Shown piece after piece: positions 13,855-25,729 of a stretch of DNA of 64,000 nucleotides. The translations under genes were made by a program, and so were the position numbers. The stretch is taken from the NCBI RefSeq assembly GCF_028554725.1, contig NC_071671.1:27838001-27902000 (forward strand). The letters are read 5' to 3'. The notes beneath the pieces are model-generated. The model made no database searches. It had not been told where the DNA came from and saw nothing but the letters and a program-made list of their open reading frames with translations. Origin of the DNA: Zeugodacus cucurbitae. Lineage: Eukaryota > Arthropoda > Insecta > Diptera > Tephritidae. The stretch's first letter is position 1. Every line of letters begins with the position of its first letter.

Positions 13855-13985
13855 TTCATTTTTGTTGTTGTAATTCTTGTTGTTTCATATACTTTTTGTT
13901 GTAATTCTTGGTGTTGTTAGTATTCTTGTTGTTGTAATTCTCATTTTGTTGTGGTTGTTATAGTTGTTGTATTTTCTTCTTTTTG
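13855..13985. repeat. TTGTTGTAATTC minisatellite
   Basis: Several imperfect copies of a roughly 15-20-bp unit containing TTCTTGTTGTTGTAA occur in tandem. The tract is low complexity with no gene signal. Confidence 0.65.
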
Positions 13986-15771
13986 TTGTTGCTGGCTGCC
14001 GCGCTCGTTTTGTTGAACTGAGTGATGTGCGAAATGCTTTTTAATCAAGTTCACGGTTACTAAGGTTAAGAATGAAGTTCGTTGCTTGTGTCTTCGAAAT
14101 TCTCTCGAGTTTCCCCCCATCCCATAGGCAATTGGACAAGCGCGCAAACGTTGGCCACGCAGACGGTTCGTTCTTTTGTTTGTTTGTGTGTCAGTTGGTT
14201 GATTTGCTTGGTCTCATTGTTGTTGCATGGACGGATATGTGGATAAATGGGATATGTGAACTGTGAACGGCACACAAACACACACACATATATGCATTTA
14301 GACCCCTATAGTGCTGAACATACACATTATCGCATAGAGCCGTGAAGAATGCCAGCAAGATCAATGCGCGTCGGCACATTCGTTGGCGAAGGTGGTGTCC
14401 ACAATGGTCACCGTGCGATGGCAATGGTTGTGGCGGTGGCGTCTGAACGTAGCGCATAAATAAATATTGGTACAAACAAAAAAAGAAAGGAAGCGTTGAG
14501 AGGTGAACAAGATTCCGGGTGTACAAAATGTGTACAGTGTTGGCAAGAAAATTGTGTACAGTTGTGGAAATCTGTCACTTTCTTTGGATATTTGAGTTAG
14601 TTAAAATATTTTCATTTTTTTTTTTGTTTCGGTCTAATGAGGCTCCATTTGAATTCAATTATCCTTATATTCTTCGATTCCAATCTAATCTCGTCATATT
14701 CGATGTCAATTCAATTTGATTTCTATTAATCCAATGTTATCCGAGCAAGGCCTTACCTCACCCAATCTAATCCGACTCCCTTTTCTATTATATTTATTTA
14801 TCCGATATATCAAGTCAAAGGCTTAAAAGCTGAGTTATCAGATTCTCATCTGATCTAACCTAATTCCCTTTCCTACTCTTAGATCTCCCTCCGCTGTAGT
14901 AGATCAGATTCATGTCTAATTCGACCTCTAATACTACCTTTCAGACCAATCTGAACCAATCAGATATCTCAGTTAGTCCAATGAGCTATTTACATATTAG
15001 ATCCTGATCCTATAAATTTCGGTTCTATCTCCTATCCTTGTATCGCAGCCGATTGTATCGGATCAGAGTTTTCATGTTCATATTATAGTATTTAATACCA
15101 CAACATAGTTATACAGGCAATTATCCGATATTCTATGTAATATTCTTCGACCTTGTCCTCTGTAATCAGATAAATCACTTCAATCTACCAGCACTACTTA
15201 TACAGGTTTTGATGGAATATATGTACATAATTGCTACTATCAGATTCGATTCGAAATCTCTTGTCCATCTATCATAAACTATTCTGTGCCATCTGAACTG
15301 ATCATATCCCCTATCTTGGTCGCATCCGATGCGCTTAGTATATTATTCTAACCCCTCCTTATCATCATAGAGTTCAGTCCTAACCTATAAATTCAATACA
15401 TATCTTATCCGATCTCTCTTCTGATTCATCTTTTCTTATGAATATTATTTTTCTTATGAGACTAAAATGGGGATATGGCTTCTCGGTGAATAATAATAAA
15501 AAAATTATTTAGAAGGTTATTTTTCAACGGAGCGGTCATTCCTTGATACATTTGGAATCGAACCTTCACCGAGTTCTTAACTAAGTGCAGCTCGGTAGTA
15601 TCCCGGCCATTGTTCGGTTTTGGAACTCTATAGAACCTCTCGTAGCAAAATTTTAGAAAAAAAATTTGATCTCGGCTTCTAATGAAGAAATTGAAAAAAA
15701 ATAGATTTTTTTCCAAAACTGAATACAGAGAATAGAATAGAATAGAATAAATGACCCTCTCTTAGGGGCAC

Positions 15772-15826
15772 ACCTCTCTTGGATGGACATAAATCGCTTG
15801 ACGGTAATTGTCCATCCAAGAGAGGT
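15772..15826. repeat. Perfect 18-bp inverted repeat with 19-nt loop
   Basis: ACCTCTCTTGGATGGACA (15772-15789) is followed by its exact reverse complement at 15809-15826. The stem would fold into a stable hairpin on either strand. It could be a small MITE end pair, a structured RNA or a chance palindrome. No flanking repeat or open frame identifies it. Confidence 0.75.
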
Positions 15827-18689
15827 TTCAAAGAAAAAAATATAATTTTTCATTCCAGCTGGACCAAACAGTCTAGAAACTCTATGAGCTGTGCTTATTA
15901 TAAATATAACTAATGAGTGAGGATTCTTTCAGCCTTATGTCGCCTCCGAATACGAGGAGGACTCTGAACTCTTTCTAAACTCAATTATAACCAAAGGTCG
16001 TTGAACCCGCCAAATTTAATCGATCTATCCTTGCAGACCCAAAAGTTTTTCTTCTGCATTATGCAGTATTAAATAGACTAATATCAATTTTTACGCCACT
16101 ATAGCATATTACACTGCAGAATAGCGCCTAAACACAGCGTTGGCTAAGATGTTCCGTTCCAGTGGGATTCTTTTGATATTCTTTTACCAACTTGTTGCTT
16201 TTCCCACTTTTTTTTTGTAATTTTTGTTTTTGTATTTTTTTGTTTTGTATCACGTTTTGTGGTTTTGTGGTCGGAAATAGTTTTTTCCATAGTTAGTTGT
16301 AGACCAATACTCGTGCAACAAATATGCAACCATACAAACGGACATATATGTATAAAGTGATGTTTATGTGAATATATATGTAGTTCTGACTGTGTGTTTG
16401 GGTTAATGCGTTTGGCTAGGCCGCTCGCGTGCGTTCGTGTCCGGCTCTTTTGTCTTCCCTGTAACCATATACAATATTCATGGATAGGGGGTCCATATAT
16501 TTGTGCCCGTATTTTGCACCACACACTCACACACACACACACATAAACGAGTGCAAGAGTGTCCACGCTCTAGCATTCATACCCGCACGAGAGCGTACAT
16601 ATGATTGGTAACGAGCTTAGTATTTATTTTGTTCATTTCAACAATTTGTCGTTGTCTACTGAATTGAACCCCGGGTTCCCATTGTTCATTTAAAACTCTT
16701 TATTTGATGGACTCTGCTTTATTTGCGCATTTTATTTCAGTTCTTATTGTTATTATTATTTACTATTATTATTGTTGTTGTTTTTTTTTTGTTCCTTGTT
16801 GATCTTTATGCCATGGCATGGCATGCACTTTATGCGAGATAATTTCAAATGAATGTGCCCGAACGCAGGGTTATACCACATATTAAAAATATAGGTGCGC
16901 ACTCGTTCGTCGATGCAATCGTAATGTCCAACACTCCTAGATATTGGCATAATGGCAAAAATTGGTCGCCTTCACGATTACCTTGATGTGTGCGCATGCG
17001 CGCCCGCTGATATTGCTGCAATTGACGAAGACGATGGCCATTGCCGTTTGCTGTTTGCCGAGATGCCAATGCCGATGACGCTGGCGTTGGTCGCAGGCGA
17101 AGGCCAATACGCAAGAAATTCTTCTCCAGCTTCATGCCTCCCAATGTCCAATGTGATCGTTTTCATTCTATTTTTAAACACTTTTATAGTTGTTATCCAT
17201 GGATTTTGAAAGATGGCTTTATTGCAAATGTCAATCTCGATCTCAGTCTCGTTCTCGGTCTCATTCTCCATCCCGCCACGCTATGTGTATGGCGTATGTG
17301 TAGTAATTATTTCAAATACTCGTAGCGCGCGTCGAATCATTGCGTATTTTTATGTAAGTTTAAGTATCGCGCGAAGAAGGGATTTTTTGTTGCTCATCCA
17401 TGGCGTATTATAGTAATTTTTTTCGAAATGCACACAGTGAGTTCTGTGCGTAGGCTATTAAAATTTAGATGCAGACGAGATTATTACAAAAACGCAAGTA
17501 TTGAAAGCGTAAAACTATAATTTATGTAATTTATATACAAATCGATAAAAATGCTGTCGTTGGTAGTGTGAAGAGATTACTTTAGATATTGTAAAAAATA
17601 AAATTGGAAAAAATACATAACCTTAAATAATCAGCATTGTTAGACCTTTTTCAAAAAATGTAAAAATGCGAAACTTAAAATTGAACCCATGCTTGTCGAA
17701 ATCACTATAATATTGAACATACAGATTTCTATAAGAAAATTTTGAGGTTAGAAATACCTTCGCCGCTTGTTTTGCGACCGATTTCATAAAAGGAACCCCT
17801 ATTGAATGCCACTGGGATCATCTAATAGATTTTGATTGAGTCTACAAAAGTCTTCTTTCAAAATTCGATTTGTAGGGAGGTCCCACGTTCTGAAATTTCA
17901 AGTCGTAAACATTTTTAGCCATTCATAAGACATAACCTTTAAAGTAAATATATAAAATATATATAAAACTCGTTTGAATGTTTCCGATGTGTTTCAGAAC
18001 CTCCTTGCTCCATTTTCCAATAAAAAGTCTTTCTTTCGTTAAAAGGCTTCGTGGAAGTACTGTGAGATTCTGACCTTGCTCAACTATGAGATCAATGGCT
18101 CTTTCATTAATACTCCATTTACATAATGACGCATTCCCTGTTGACCAAGCTATGATTCTGATGGTGTTAATTCTTCATCTACTCGGTACTTTTCTATAAC
18201 TGGGATAAAAAAACTGCTTGTTGAAACAACAATAATTTGATATATAATGCAGATATTAAAACAGATACCTGGAACTCAATTTACTTCCATGACCTGAGCC
18301 TTAGAGGGTTCTCTTATTTTTAACATATAATTTTTGTTGTTATATTCCACCAAAATTCTAAACGACGTCTATTTCTTTGAGCTCAACTAGGAGCAAGTCA
18401 TTGCTGTATTGTTGTAACGTAAAAAACGATTCCCAAAACGTTTTGAGGAATACTGTCGAGTGTACCATCCTTGACGGGGTAAATATTCGGGTCCATTCCT
18501 ATTACATAGCCCGCTTATCTTGATAAGAGTGAAGTTACCAGACAATGTGTGACTCATTATCTGATATTTCGAGCAAAATTGGAAGAAGTTCGGGTTATCT
18601 TATACATCTATAAATATCATTCTATAATATCTGCCAGATTTTCAGAAAAACTCAAGACTTCTGGAATATTGTTTGGCTTGTATCATTAT

Positions 18690-19115
18690 TTTACTTCTTT
18701 GACAATATAACCGTAGGTCGGTCCGTTCCGAGAACACAAAACACATCGCATTTACTTTTATACTGTGGAAATTCACGCCTGTTGTACATCTCAAAAGCAG
18801 ACAGGTCGCTATGCACTTGGTCCTTCCATTGTATGCAAGTTCGCCCTTGCTTCCGTTGTCCACCCATTGGTCTCGAATAGAAGGAGCTTTTCATCTTCCA
18901 TACGTACGACAAGTTCCAACCAGCGCATTCGTTGAATTTTTATGCGCTTAACTATGTATATCCATGTCGCCGTAGAACTCACACAGTTCATTGTACAATC
19001 TACTTCGGTACTCCTCGTTCTCCAAAGATCCCGCGGAGAACTGTTCCTTCGAATTCTCAAAATATAAACTCCTATTCGATATAGATTTATATTTCTTTCA
19101 CGACCTTTCATCAGG
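18690..19115 (-). pseudogene. Degenerate LINE 3' fragment (C-terminal of reverse-transcriptase ORF)
   Basis: Translated on the minus strand in shifting frames, it gives pieces typical of the C-terminal part of insect non-LTR retrotransposon proteins. These are IVKRIKIQRMRWLELVVRMED near 18890-18955, and then GGQRKQGRTCIQWKDQVHSD in another frame near 18790-18870. The same order (RLRWLGHVVRMEE then GRGRPPLRWKDQVQSDL) occurs in the LINE at 23214-25726, but the sequences differ enough to be a distinct family. Frameshifts make it non-functional. Confidence 0.7.
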
Positions 19116-20694
19116 GGGTTTCTTCTATCATTATCACACTCTAACGGCTTAGCCGCTTTGGTACCTAAGTGAACAGTGTTAAATAAGTGCCAAAATCAGT
19201 TAACTGTTATTTTATCTACACGAAGCGTAGACAGTTTAGCATACTTTAAAGGTGTCTAATATAACCTCATTTCAAAACAAACTCATCAGTATTAAACTAA
19301 TTTCATCTAATCTAACACTAATATCAACTAATTGCGGTATTTATTTCGGTTTTTCGTACAGCGCACTATTTGGCTCGACCTCTTTCAAGAGCAAATTGTT
19401 CTGTGTAATGAACTTTCAGCGAACTCTGAATGATGCACTCTAATAGCTTACAACAACACACATACATATACAAATATATATAGCAGATCTGCATATCCAT
19501 TTCATTATTCAAGTGCCAGCAGAGACTTTAAATTTGTTTATTGCCTCTGAAAATTATCATCATTTAGTTCATCATTATCATTTGCATGTCGTCTGGAGCG
19601 GTGATTTCAACTGAAACACGAGTAGAGGAAATCAGTATACAGTCTTTATTTTCCTATTTACTGCCATTTCTTTCATTTTGTTTTTGTTGTCTTGTTGTTG
19701 TCCATGACTTCCACTTTAGTTTTCCGTTAATCCCTTTTTTGCGTCCATCTGTTGGCAATAGAAGTCTAACTAAATGTGGCGCGTTCTTGTCCTCATCACA
19801 AATGTGCAGCTAAAGCGAACACAGATCACACATACACTCGTGTTTCTATATATGTCTGTCTTTCCATCTAAAAAGCACATTTAAATGCCAAGTTTGTGTT
19901 GGAAAAAAATATCCTCACGGTTCTACTAAATGTATACGAGTAGTACCTACCTCGCATTCGTGGAATATTCACAGAGCCCTACGACGATGATGATGATGAT
20001 TGGGTTTAGACCAAACTGGTTACGGACATTCTGCTTGAACTGATTTGTATTATTGTTGCTTGTTGTGGCTGTTTTTGATGTTGCAAAATACCGGGATATG
20101 GTTGCCAACAAATGAAAATATATGTAGAGTTCAGTAACTCACGAAGATTTTGCTAAAGACGATTTTGAAAGAAAGAAAGAAAGAGGAAGAGAGGGAAAAA
20201 TCAAAACCAACCAAAAAGGTTAAGTTCGCCGAAAGAACAGCCCTTTGCCGGATAAAATGGGAATCATAAGAGCTGACTTGGATCTCAATAATATAATTGA
20301 GGTATTCGACCTAGAAGTTAGAACTGGTTGATGATTGCTGATACAGTCTCTATCAGGAAAATATTCAAGTATGGGTCTGAAATTTGTCTTGAAATCGGGA
20401 ATAAAAACAAAAATAACGATGTCTGAGTGCTACACGAGATCCGTGAAGTTATGCTTAAAATTTCGCCTCGTCTTCGGTCAGTCTCTTTTTTAGATACGAA
20501 CCAGATCAATCTCAATGGATCTCAAAGTGGCCTTTCAGACCTTATATACAGAAGAATTATGATATTCACCTATTGATTTGTTGCTGCTTTTTCAGCGCTC
20601 TAACAACGAAGCGAGAGATTTCCAGACCCACAAACGACATTGTCCCTCTTCTACTCCCAAATGCTTCTTCTCCAAATTATTTTCTTTAGTATTA

Positions 20695-21214
20695 CAGTAG
20701 TTTTCCGAAATAACGAATATTCGTTTTAACGAAAACCGCTTATAACGAACAAGCAAATTTGTTACATTGAGTACCTTAAATAACGAACATCGGGGATTTG
20801 TAAGTGTTCGGTTTAACGAACAACATGAAGAAGACATATGAAGAAAGACAAAAAAATCGTATATCATCGAACCAAAAGAAAAAATAAAACTTAAAAAAAT
20901 TAAAAAGAAATGTGCAAATTGAAAAAATGTTGAATTTTATAAAAAAAACTTCAAAATTATTGATCAGCACGAAATAGAAGTAAGTGTCAGAATTGGTCCA
21001 TTTTGAAAGAATTTATTGGATTTGAATTGTTTTGTTATGGTTTTTCATTTTTTAACAAATAATTAATAAAACAATTTACTAAACTGCAATTTACGGATAT
21101 TTAACTCATTTTTATTGATATAAATACCTCTAAGTGAGTACTCGTATTAACGAAAAATTCGATATAGCGAACAGGCCTTACAATTAATGTGTTCGTTATT
21201 TCGGAAAACTATTG
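20695..21214. mobile_element. pogo/Tigger-type MITE (520 bp)
   Basis: It starts CAGTAGTTTTCCGAAATAAC and ends with the reverse complement of CAATAGTTTTCCGAAATAAC, flanked by TA on both sides (20693-20694, 21215-21216). TA duplication and CAGT-type ends are hallmarks of the pogo/Tigger branch of Tc1/mariner. The AACGAA word recurs several times inside near both ends. No transposase frame remains. Confidence 0.82.
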
Positions 21215-21216
21215 TA

Positions 21217-23213
21217 CTAAGTAGTTTAGATATCCCGAAGGTAAGGTAAATCGACACGACCAGTCTCGAAACCCTGAGCGCAACCCACAGGGTCTGACCA
21301 CAGCGATCTCTGACTGACTGATAGACCTATATTGTTTTGTTGTTGTGAAGGTAGATCATATCGTTTGAAATCTAGTCGTCTGTCGGCCTTCGTACCTTCG
21401 GATTTCGACACTTGCGAAAATACAATTTAGGTCTAAGGTGTTGCTTACATGGAATTTACATCAAAATCTCTTAAGACGAAACGTCTTAAATATCTCTCTC
21501 CCCCTTTCATTCTCCTTTTTCTCTCCTTCTTTGGCTCTTATCTCTCTCTCTTTCCCTCTCTTTGGAACTTGGGTTGGAATCCTTCGTACTCCTAATTAAT
21601 GTTAGATAGTCAATTGATCCTAGATCGCATCGTGCGTATATATAATAAAATTTTCATTGAGTGGGCAACCCTTTGCACTGCACTGCATACTGTTTTCGCA
21701 TTAATACAGTATCAGGGATGTACGGCAATTTGGCTTGCAGCAGACAGTTGAAGAATATAAAGATTTCCTTTGCATGATTGTTGTTTTTGTAATGTTTTGC
21801 ATTCTGTTGCCTTTTTGTCTTCCTTCACCAGTTAGTATTTATTTTATGTCCCAGTGTATGCCGTGTGGAGCATTTGCAAATCCAATTGAATGCCAAAAAA
21901 GCAACGAAGTTTCAAGAAGCTGCTACACTTTGAACTCTGGGATCGCCAAAGGTGTATTTATGCATATAAAAACATAATAGAGGGAAAATGCCTGAGTCTC
22001 TATGTACTACAAATGCAAAAATATATCTTACAAATTCCACAAACGTTTTCACCTCGGTCCACACATCCATACATATTTACATGCTTAGCCATCGCTGTAT
22101 GAATTCATAATTATTTTGCTCTACAGAGTCAGTCCCACCACACTAATGCGGCGAGTGTGACCAATAATAATCTTTGTATAGCGTCTCCACAATTCAATGG
22201 AAACGCTTTGCGAATGCTTCTGTTTCATTATTCTCGTGTTGATCTTCGCGTTTGTGGAGCCTGTGTCACATGCGCTCGTACATTTGTGAAATTGGTCATT
22301 GACAATGATTTCAAAAGTTAATACCCATATTTTGGATGTCATGCTTATCAAATATTTCGTCGGATACTTGTTTTTTCACATTTTTATCGAGAAGAATCGT
22401 GCAAGCAGCATCGCAAATCGATGTGAATGCCCTTTGGAGTTTGTTATGTGGAAAATTTTGATATTACTCAGTTAGGTTATGAGCTATAGCCGGTACACTC
22501 AGCTGACGATAGATTTTCAGGTTTTCAGGTTCTTGACCCAAGAGCATAATGTGAACCCTAATATATCAGAGTGATTAAAGAAACCGTTTTTACTGGATAC
22601 TCTTCCACAATTTTTTTATGGTGTTTTACTAAGTCGTTTAAGTTCGCAAAGCCGGGAAAATGACTCGACAAACTATCGAAATTTCTTAAACATATCGGTT
22701 CAGATTTCGGCAGTGGTAAACTTGTAGGACTCTTGATTTTAAAAATGATATTATGACTGTCTTAATATTAGGGTAAAATCAAACCGGAAGATGTCTCTTT
22801 CTCTCACAGTGCAGAGACAGTTTACTTCAGAATATCCGAAGCAAAAGTCAGGGGATAACAATCCAGATTTCGACAGAGGAGACGAACCTTTGGTTACAAT
22901 AACCTTCTTAGATATAGAGATTAGAGACTAGACCTCAGATGTTCTGGCGACAGAGAGAAGACTCTCCTCCTCTTTTTAGAGTGGAATATTGATGTATTAT
23001 GGAAACGTCCTCCTGGTCAAAATTTGGCGATAACTTTTGGAACAGTTTAAAGATTTAAAGCAAATTCTCGAAAAGGCTGAAATTTCATAACATGGGTTAT
23101 ACGGTTATCTCACAAAAAATAGCTAATGATATGTACTTTCGAACTTCTATATTTAAAACCCCTAAGGTCTTGGGGGATGGGGTCATATGTAGGGGGATGG
23201 GGTCATATGTAGA
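21217..23213. other. Intergenic DNA, no gene recognised
   Basis: Mixed-composition DNA with a pyrimidine-rich tract at about 21490-21565. An exact 20-bp tandem duplication (GGGGGATGGGGTCATATGTA) lies at about 23170-23210, just before the LINE. The short open frames show no recognisable domain. Confidence 0.5.
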
Positions 23214-25726
23214 AGTTCACGCAAGTGAGGAAAGTTTCTGATTGCCATTCACTTGGGAGTGGCCAGGAACGATTCTTTTGCATATGACTCAAGCAGCTCA
23301 CGACTTCCGGTTTTAGACCAAGTATCCCCTGGGTAGCTAACAGACATCCGTTTGGAGGCGAGCTAAAGTGAGAAGGCGAAGCCCGCTTGTGCGGTTGTGC
23401 GTAGGGCTTGGGACCCACCACATAAAAAAATCTCCCCAATGAAAACAAACACCGAGCCTCGGATGAGAAACTCCCCTTTTGATCGGACCATTATCTAGTA
23501 GCAGCAAAGATACGCACTCGCCTCTGTGCAGCAAAGAACGCCCGTCAACAAACACAAGGAAGGTTTGACGTCGAAAAGCTGCAATCACAACCGACAGCCA
23601 AACGATTTTCTACTCGACTTGCACTCCTGCTCTCTGAGAGCACTCATCAGCATCTCGATATAAGGGAGCTGTGGAACGGCATCTCAAACTCATTGCATAC
23701 CGCTGCAGCCGAAACAATTGGTCTCCGGCAACGCCAAAAAACCAGTTGGTACGATGAGAATTGTCGTTCCGCAGTGGAGAGAAAACAGACTGCCTACCTC
23801 GCAACGTTGCGATCGACCACAACACGTTCGGGGTGGGATAGATATCGTGAACTGGAGAAGGAAGCGAGACGCATTTGCAGACATAAAAAGAAAGAGGCCG
23901 AAATGCGTGAGTATGAAAAGCTTGAAAAGCTGGCCGACATGGGTAATGCTCGAAAATTTTATGAAAAGATGAGGCGATTAACAGAAGGTTTCAAGACCGG
24001 AGCATTATCATGTAGGGACCGAGAAGGTAATCTGGTAACGGATGTCCAGAGCACTCTGGGATTATGGAGGGAACACTTCTCCGACCTGCTCAATGGCAAT
24101 GAAAGTACAACACCAGGAGATGGCGAACCCGATTCCCCAATCGATGACGATGGAATAGATGTTCCATTACCCGACCATGAAGAAATTCGAATAGCAATTA
24201 CCCGCTTGAAGAACAACAAAGCGGCGGGGGCCGATGGATTACCGGCCGAGCTATTCAAATACGGCGGCGAACAACTGATAAGGTGCATGCATCAGCTTCT
24301 TTGTAGAATATGGTCGGAAGAAAGCATGCCTGACGATTGGAATCTTAGTGTGCTCTGCCCAATCCATAAGAAGGGAGACCCCACAATCTGCGCCAACTAC
24401 CGTGGTATAAGTCTCCTCAATATCGCATATAAGGTTTTGTCGAGCGTATTGTGTGAAAGACTAAAGCCCACCGTCAACGAACTGATTGGACCTTATCAGT
24501 GTGGCTTTAGACCTGGAAAATCCACAATGGACCAGATATTCACCATGCGCCAAATCTTGGAAAAGACCCGAGAGAGAAGAATCGATACTCACCATCTTTT
24601 TATCGATTTTAAAGCTGCCTTCGATAGCACGAAAAGGAGCTGCCTTTATGCCGCGATGTCTGAATTTGGTATCCCTGCAAAACTAATACGGCGATGTAAG
24701 CTGACGTTGAGCAACACCAAAAGCTCCGTCAGGATCGGGAAGGACCTCTCCGAACCGTTCGATACCAAACGAGGCTTCAGACAGGGTGACTCACTATCGT
24801 GCGACTTCTTCAATCTATTGCTGGAAAAAATAATACGAGCTGCAGAACTAAATAGAGAGGGTACAATCTTCTACAAGAGTGTACAGCTCCTGGTGTATGC
24901 CGATGATATTGATATCATCGGAAGCAACAACCACGCCGTTTGTTCTGCGTTTTCCAGACTGGATAAAGAAGCGAAGCGTATGGGTCTGGTGGTGAATGAG
25001 GACAAGACGAAATATCTCCTGTCATCAAACAAACAGTCAGCGCACTCGCGTCTTGGCTCCCACGTCACTGTTGACAGTCATAACTTTGAAGTTGTAGATA
25101 ATTTCGTTTATCTGGGAACCAGCATTAACAACACCAACAATGTCAGCCTTGAAATCCAACGCAGAATCACTCTTGCCAACAGGTGCTACTTTGGACTGAG
25201 TAGGCAATTGAAAAGTAAAGTCCTCTCTCGACGAACCAAAATCAAATTCTATAAGTCGCTCATTATTCCCGTCCTGATGTATAGCGCTGAAGCGTGGACG
25301 ATGACAACATCCGATGACTCTTGGGGTTTTCGAGAGAAAGGTTTTGCGCAAGATTTATGGTCCTCTAAACATTGGCAACGGCGAATACCGCAGACGATGG
25401 AACGTTGAGCTGTACGATTTATACGACGACATTGACATAGTTCAGCGAATAAAAAGACAGCGGCTACGCTGGCTAGGTCATGTTGTACGGATGGAAGAAA
25501 ACACTCCAGCTCTGAAAGTATTCGATGCAGTACCCGCTGGAGGAAGCCGCGGAAGAGGACGACCTCCACTCCGGTGGAAAGACCAAGTGCAAAGTGACCT
25601 GGCTTCACTTGGTGTTTCCAGTTGGCGCCAAAAAGCAAAAAGGAGGAATGAGTGGCGCGCTCTGGTGGATTCGGCTATAATCGCTTAAAGCGGTTCCTAC
25701 GCCAAATATATATATATATATATAAG
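23214..25726 (+). mobile_element. Non-LTR retrotransposon (LINE), internally deleted and frameshifted
   Basis: About 270 bp of non-coding leader (23214-23480) is followed directly by the end of an endonuclease-like region (SDHYLVAAKIRTRL at 23483 on), then the reverse transcriptase and a C-terminal region. It ends with a TA microsatellite tail (25707-25724). Most of the endonuclease domain is missing. There is no RNase H domain. The clade was not assigned with certainty. Related pieces lie at 31868-32669 and 35519-35915. Confidence 0.82.
23483..25688 (+). pseudogene. LINE reverse-transcriptase ORF, frameshifted near the 3' end
   Basis: The frame is open from 23483 to the TGA at 25408. It encodes a reverse transcriptase with the expected motif order: NNKAAGADGLPAELF, ANYRGISLLN, QCGFRPGKSTMDQIF, FIDFKAAFDS (about 24597-24628), GFRQGDSLSCDFF and catalytic YADD (24896-24907). 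Near 25313 the conserved TSDETTLGVFER segment is altered (TSDDSWGFRE) by a small deletion. The proper C-terminus continues in another frame from 25314 to 25688 (FERKVLRKIYGP ... RLRWLGHVVRMEE ... GRGRPPLRWKDQ). Upstream, a stop and apparent one-base loss precede SDHYLV. The enzyme would be RNA-directed DNA polymerase for target-primed reverse transcription, but this copy looks dead. Confidence 0.85.
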
Positions 25727-25729
25727 GTC

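Larger units (their letters stand above)
13130..18689. other. Intergenic DNA upstream of the lectin gene
   Basis: No supported gene. Contents include a TTGTTG minisatellite (13855-13985), a tract rich in ATCAGAT/ATCCGAT words (14640-15460), a perfect 18-bp hairpin (15772-15826), CA and TTATTG microsatellites (16520-16545, 16740-16790) and a locally GC-richer island (16950-17145). Open frames in both directions overlap microsatellites and lack gene structure. Confidence 0.55.

Noticed and set aside
14191..14526. 111-codon minus-strand frame with a hydrophobic stretch (LILLAFFTALC)
   Set aside because: It spans microsatellite-like DNA and has no recognisable mature domain or supporting splice signals. 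Signal-peptide resemblance alone is not enough.
15540..15620. Possible tRNA (GGAATCGAACC looked like a reversed B box)
   Set aside because: No matching A box or cloverleaf arms at proper spacing on either strand.
18395..18540. Phrases recalling a dispersed insect repeat (GTAACGTAAAAAACGATTCCC, CTTGACGGGGTAAATATTCG)
   Set aside because: Seemed familiar, but ends, length and a second clear copy in the window could not be established.
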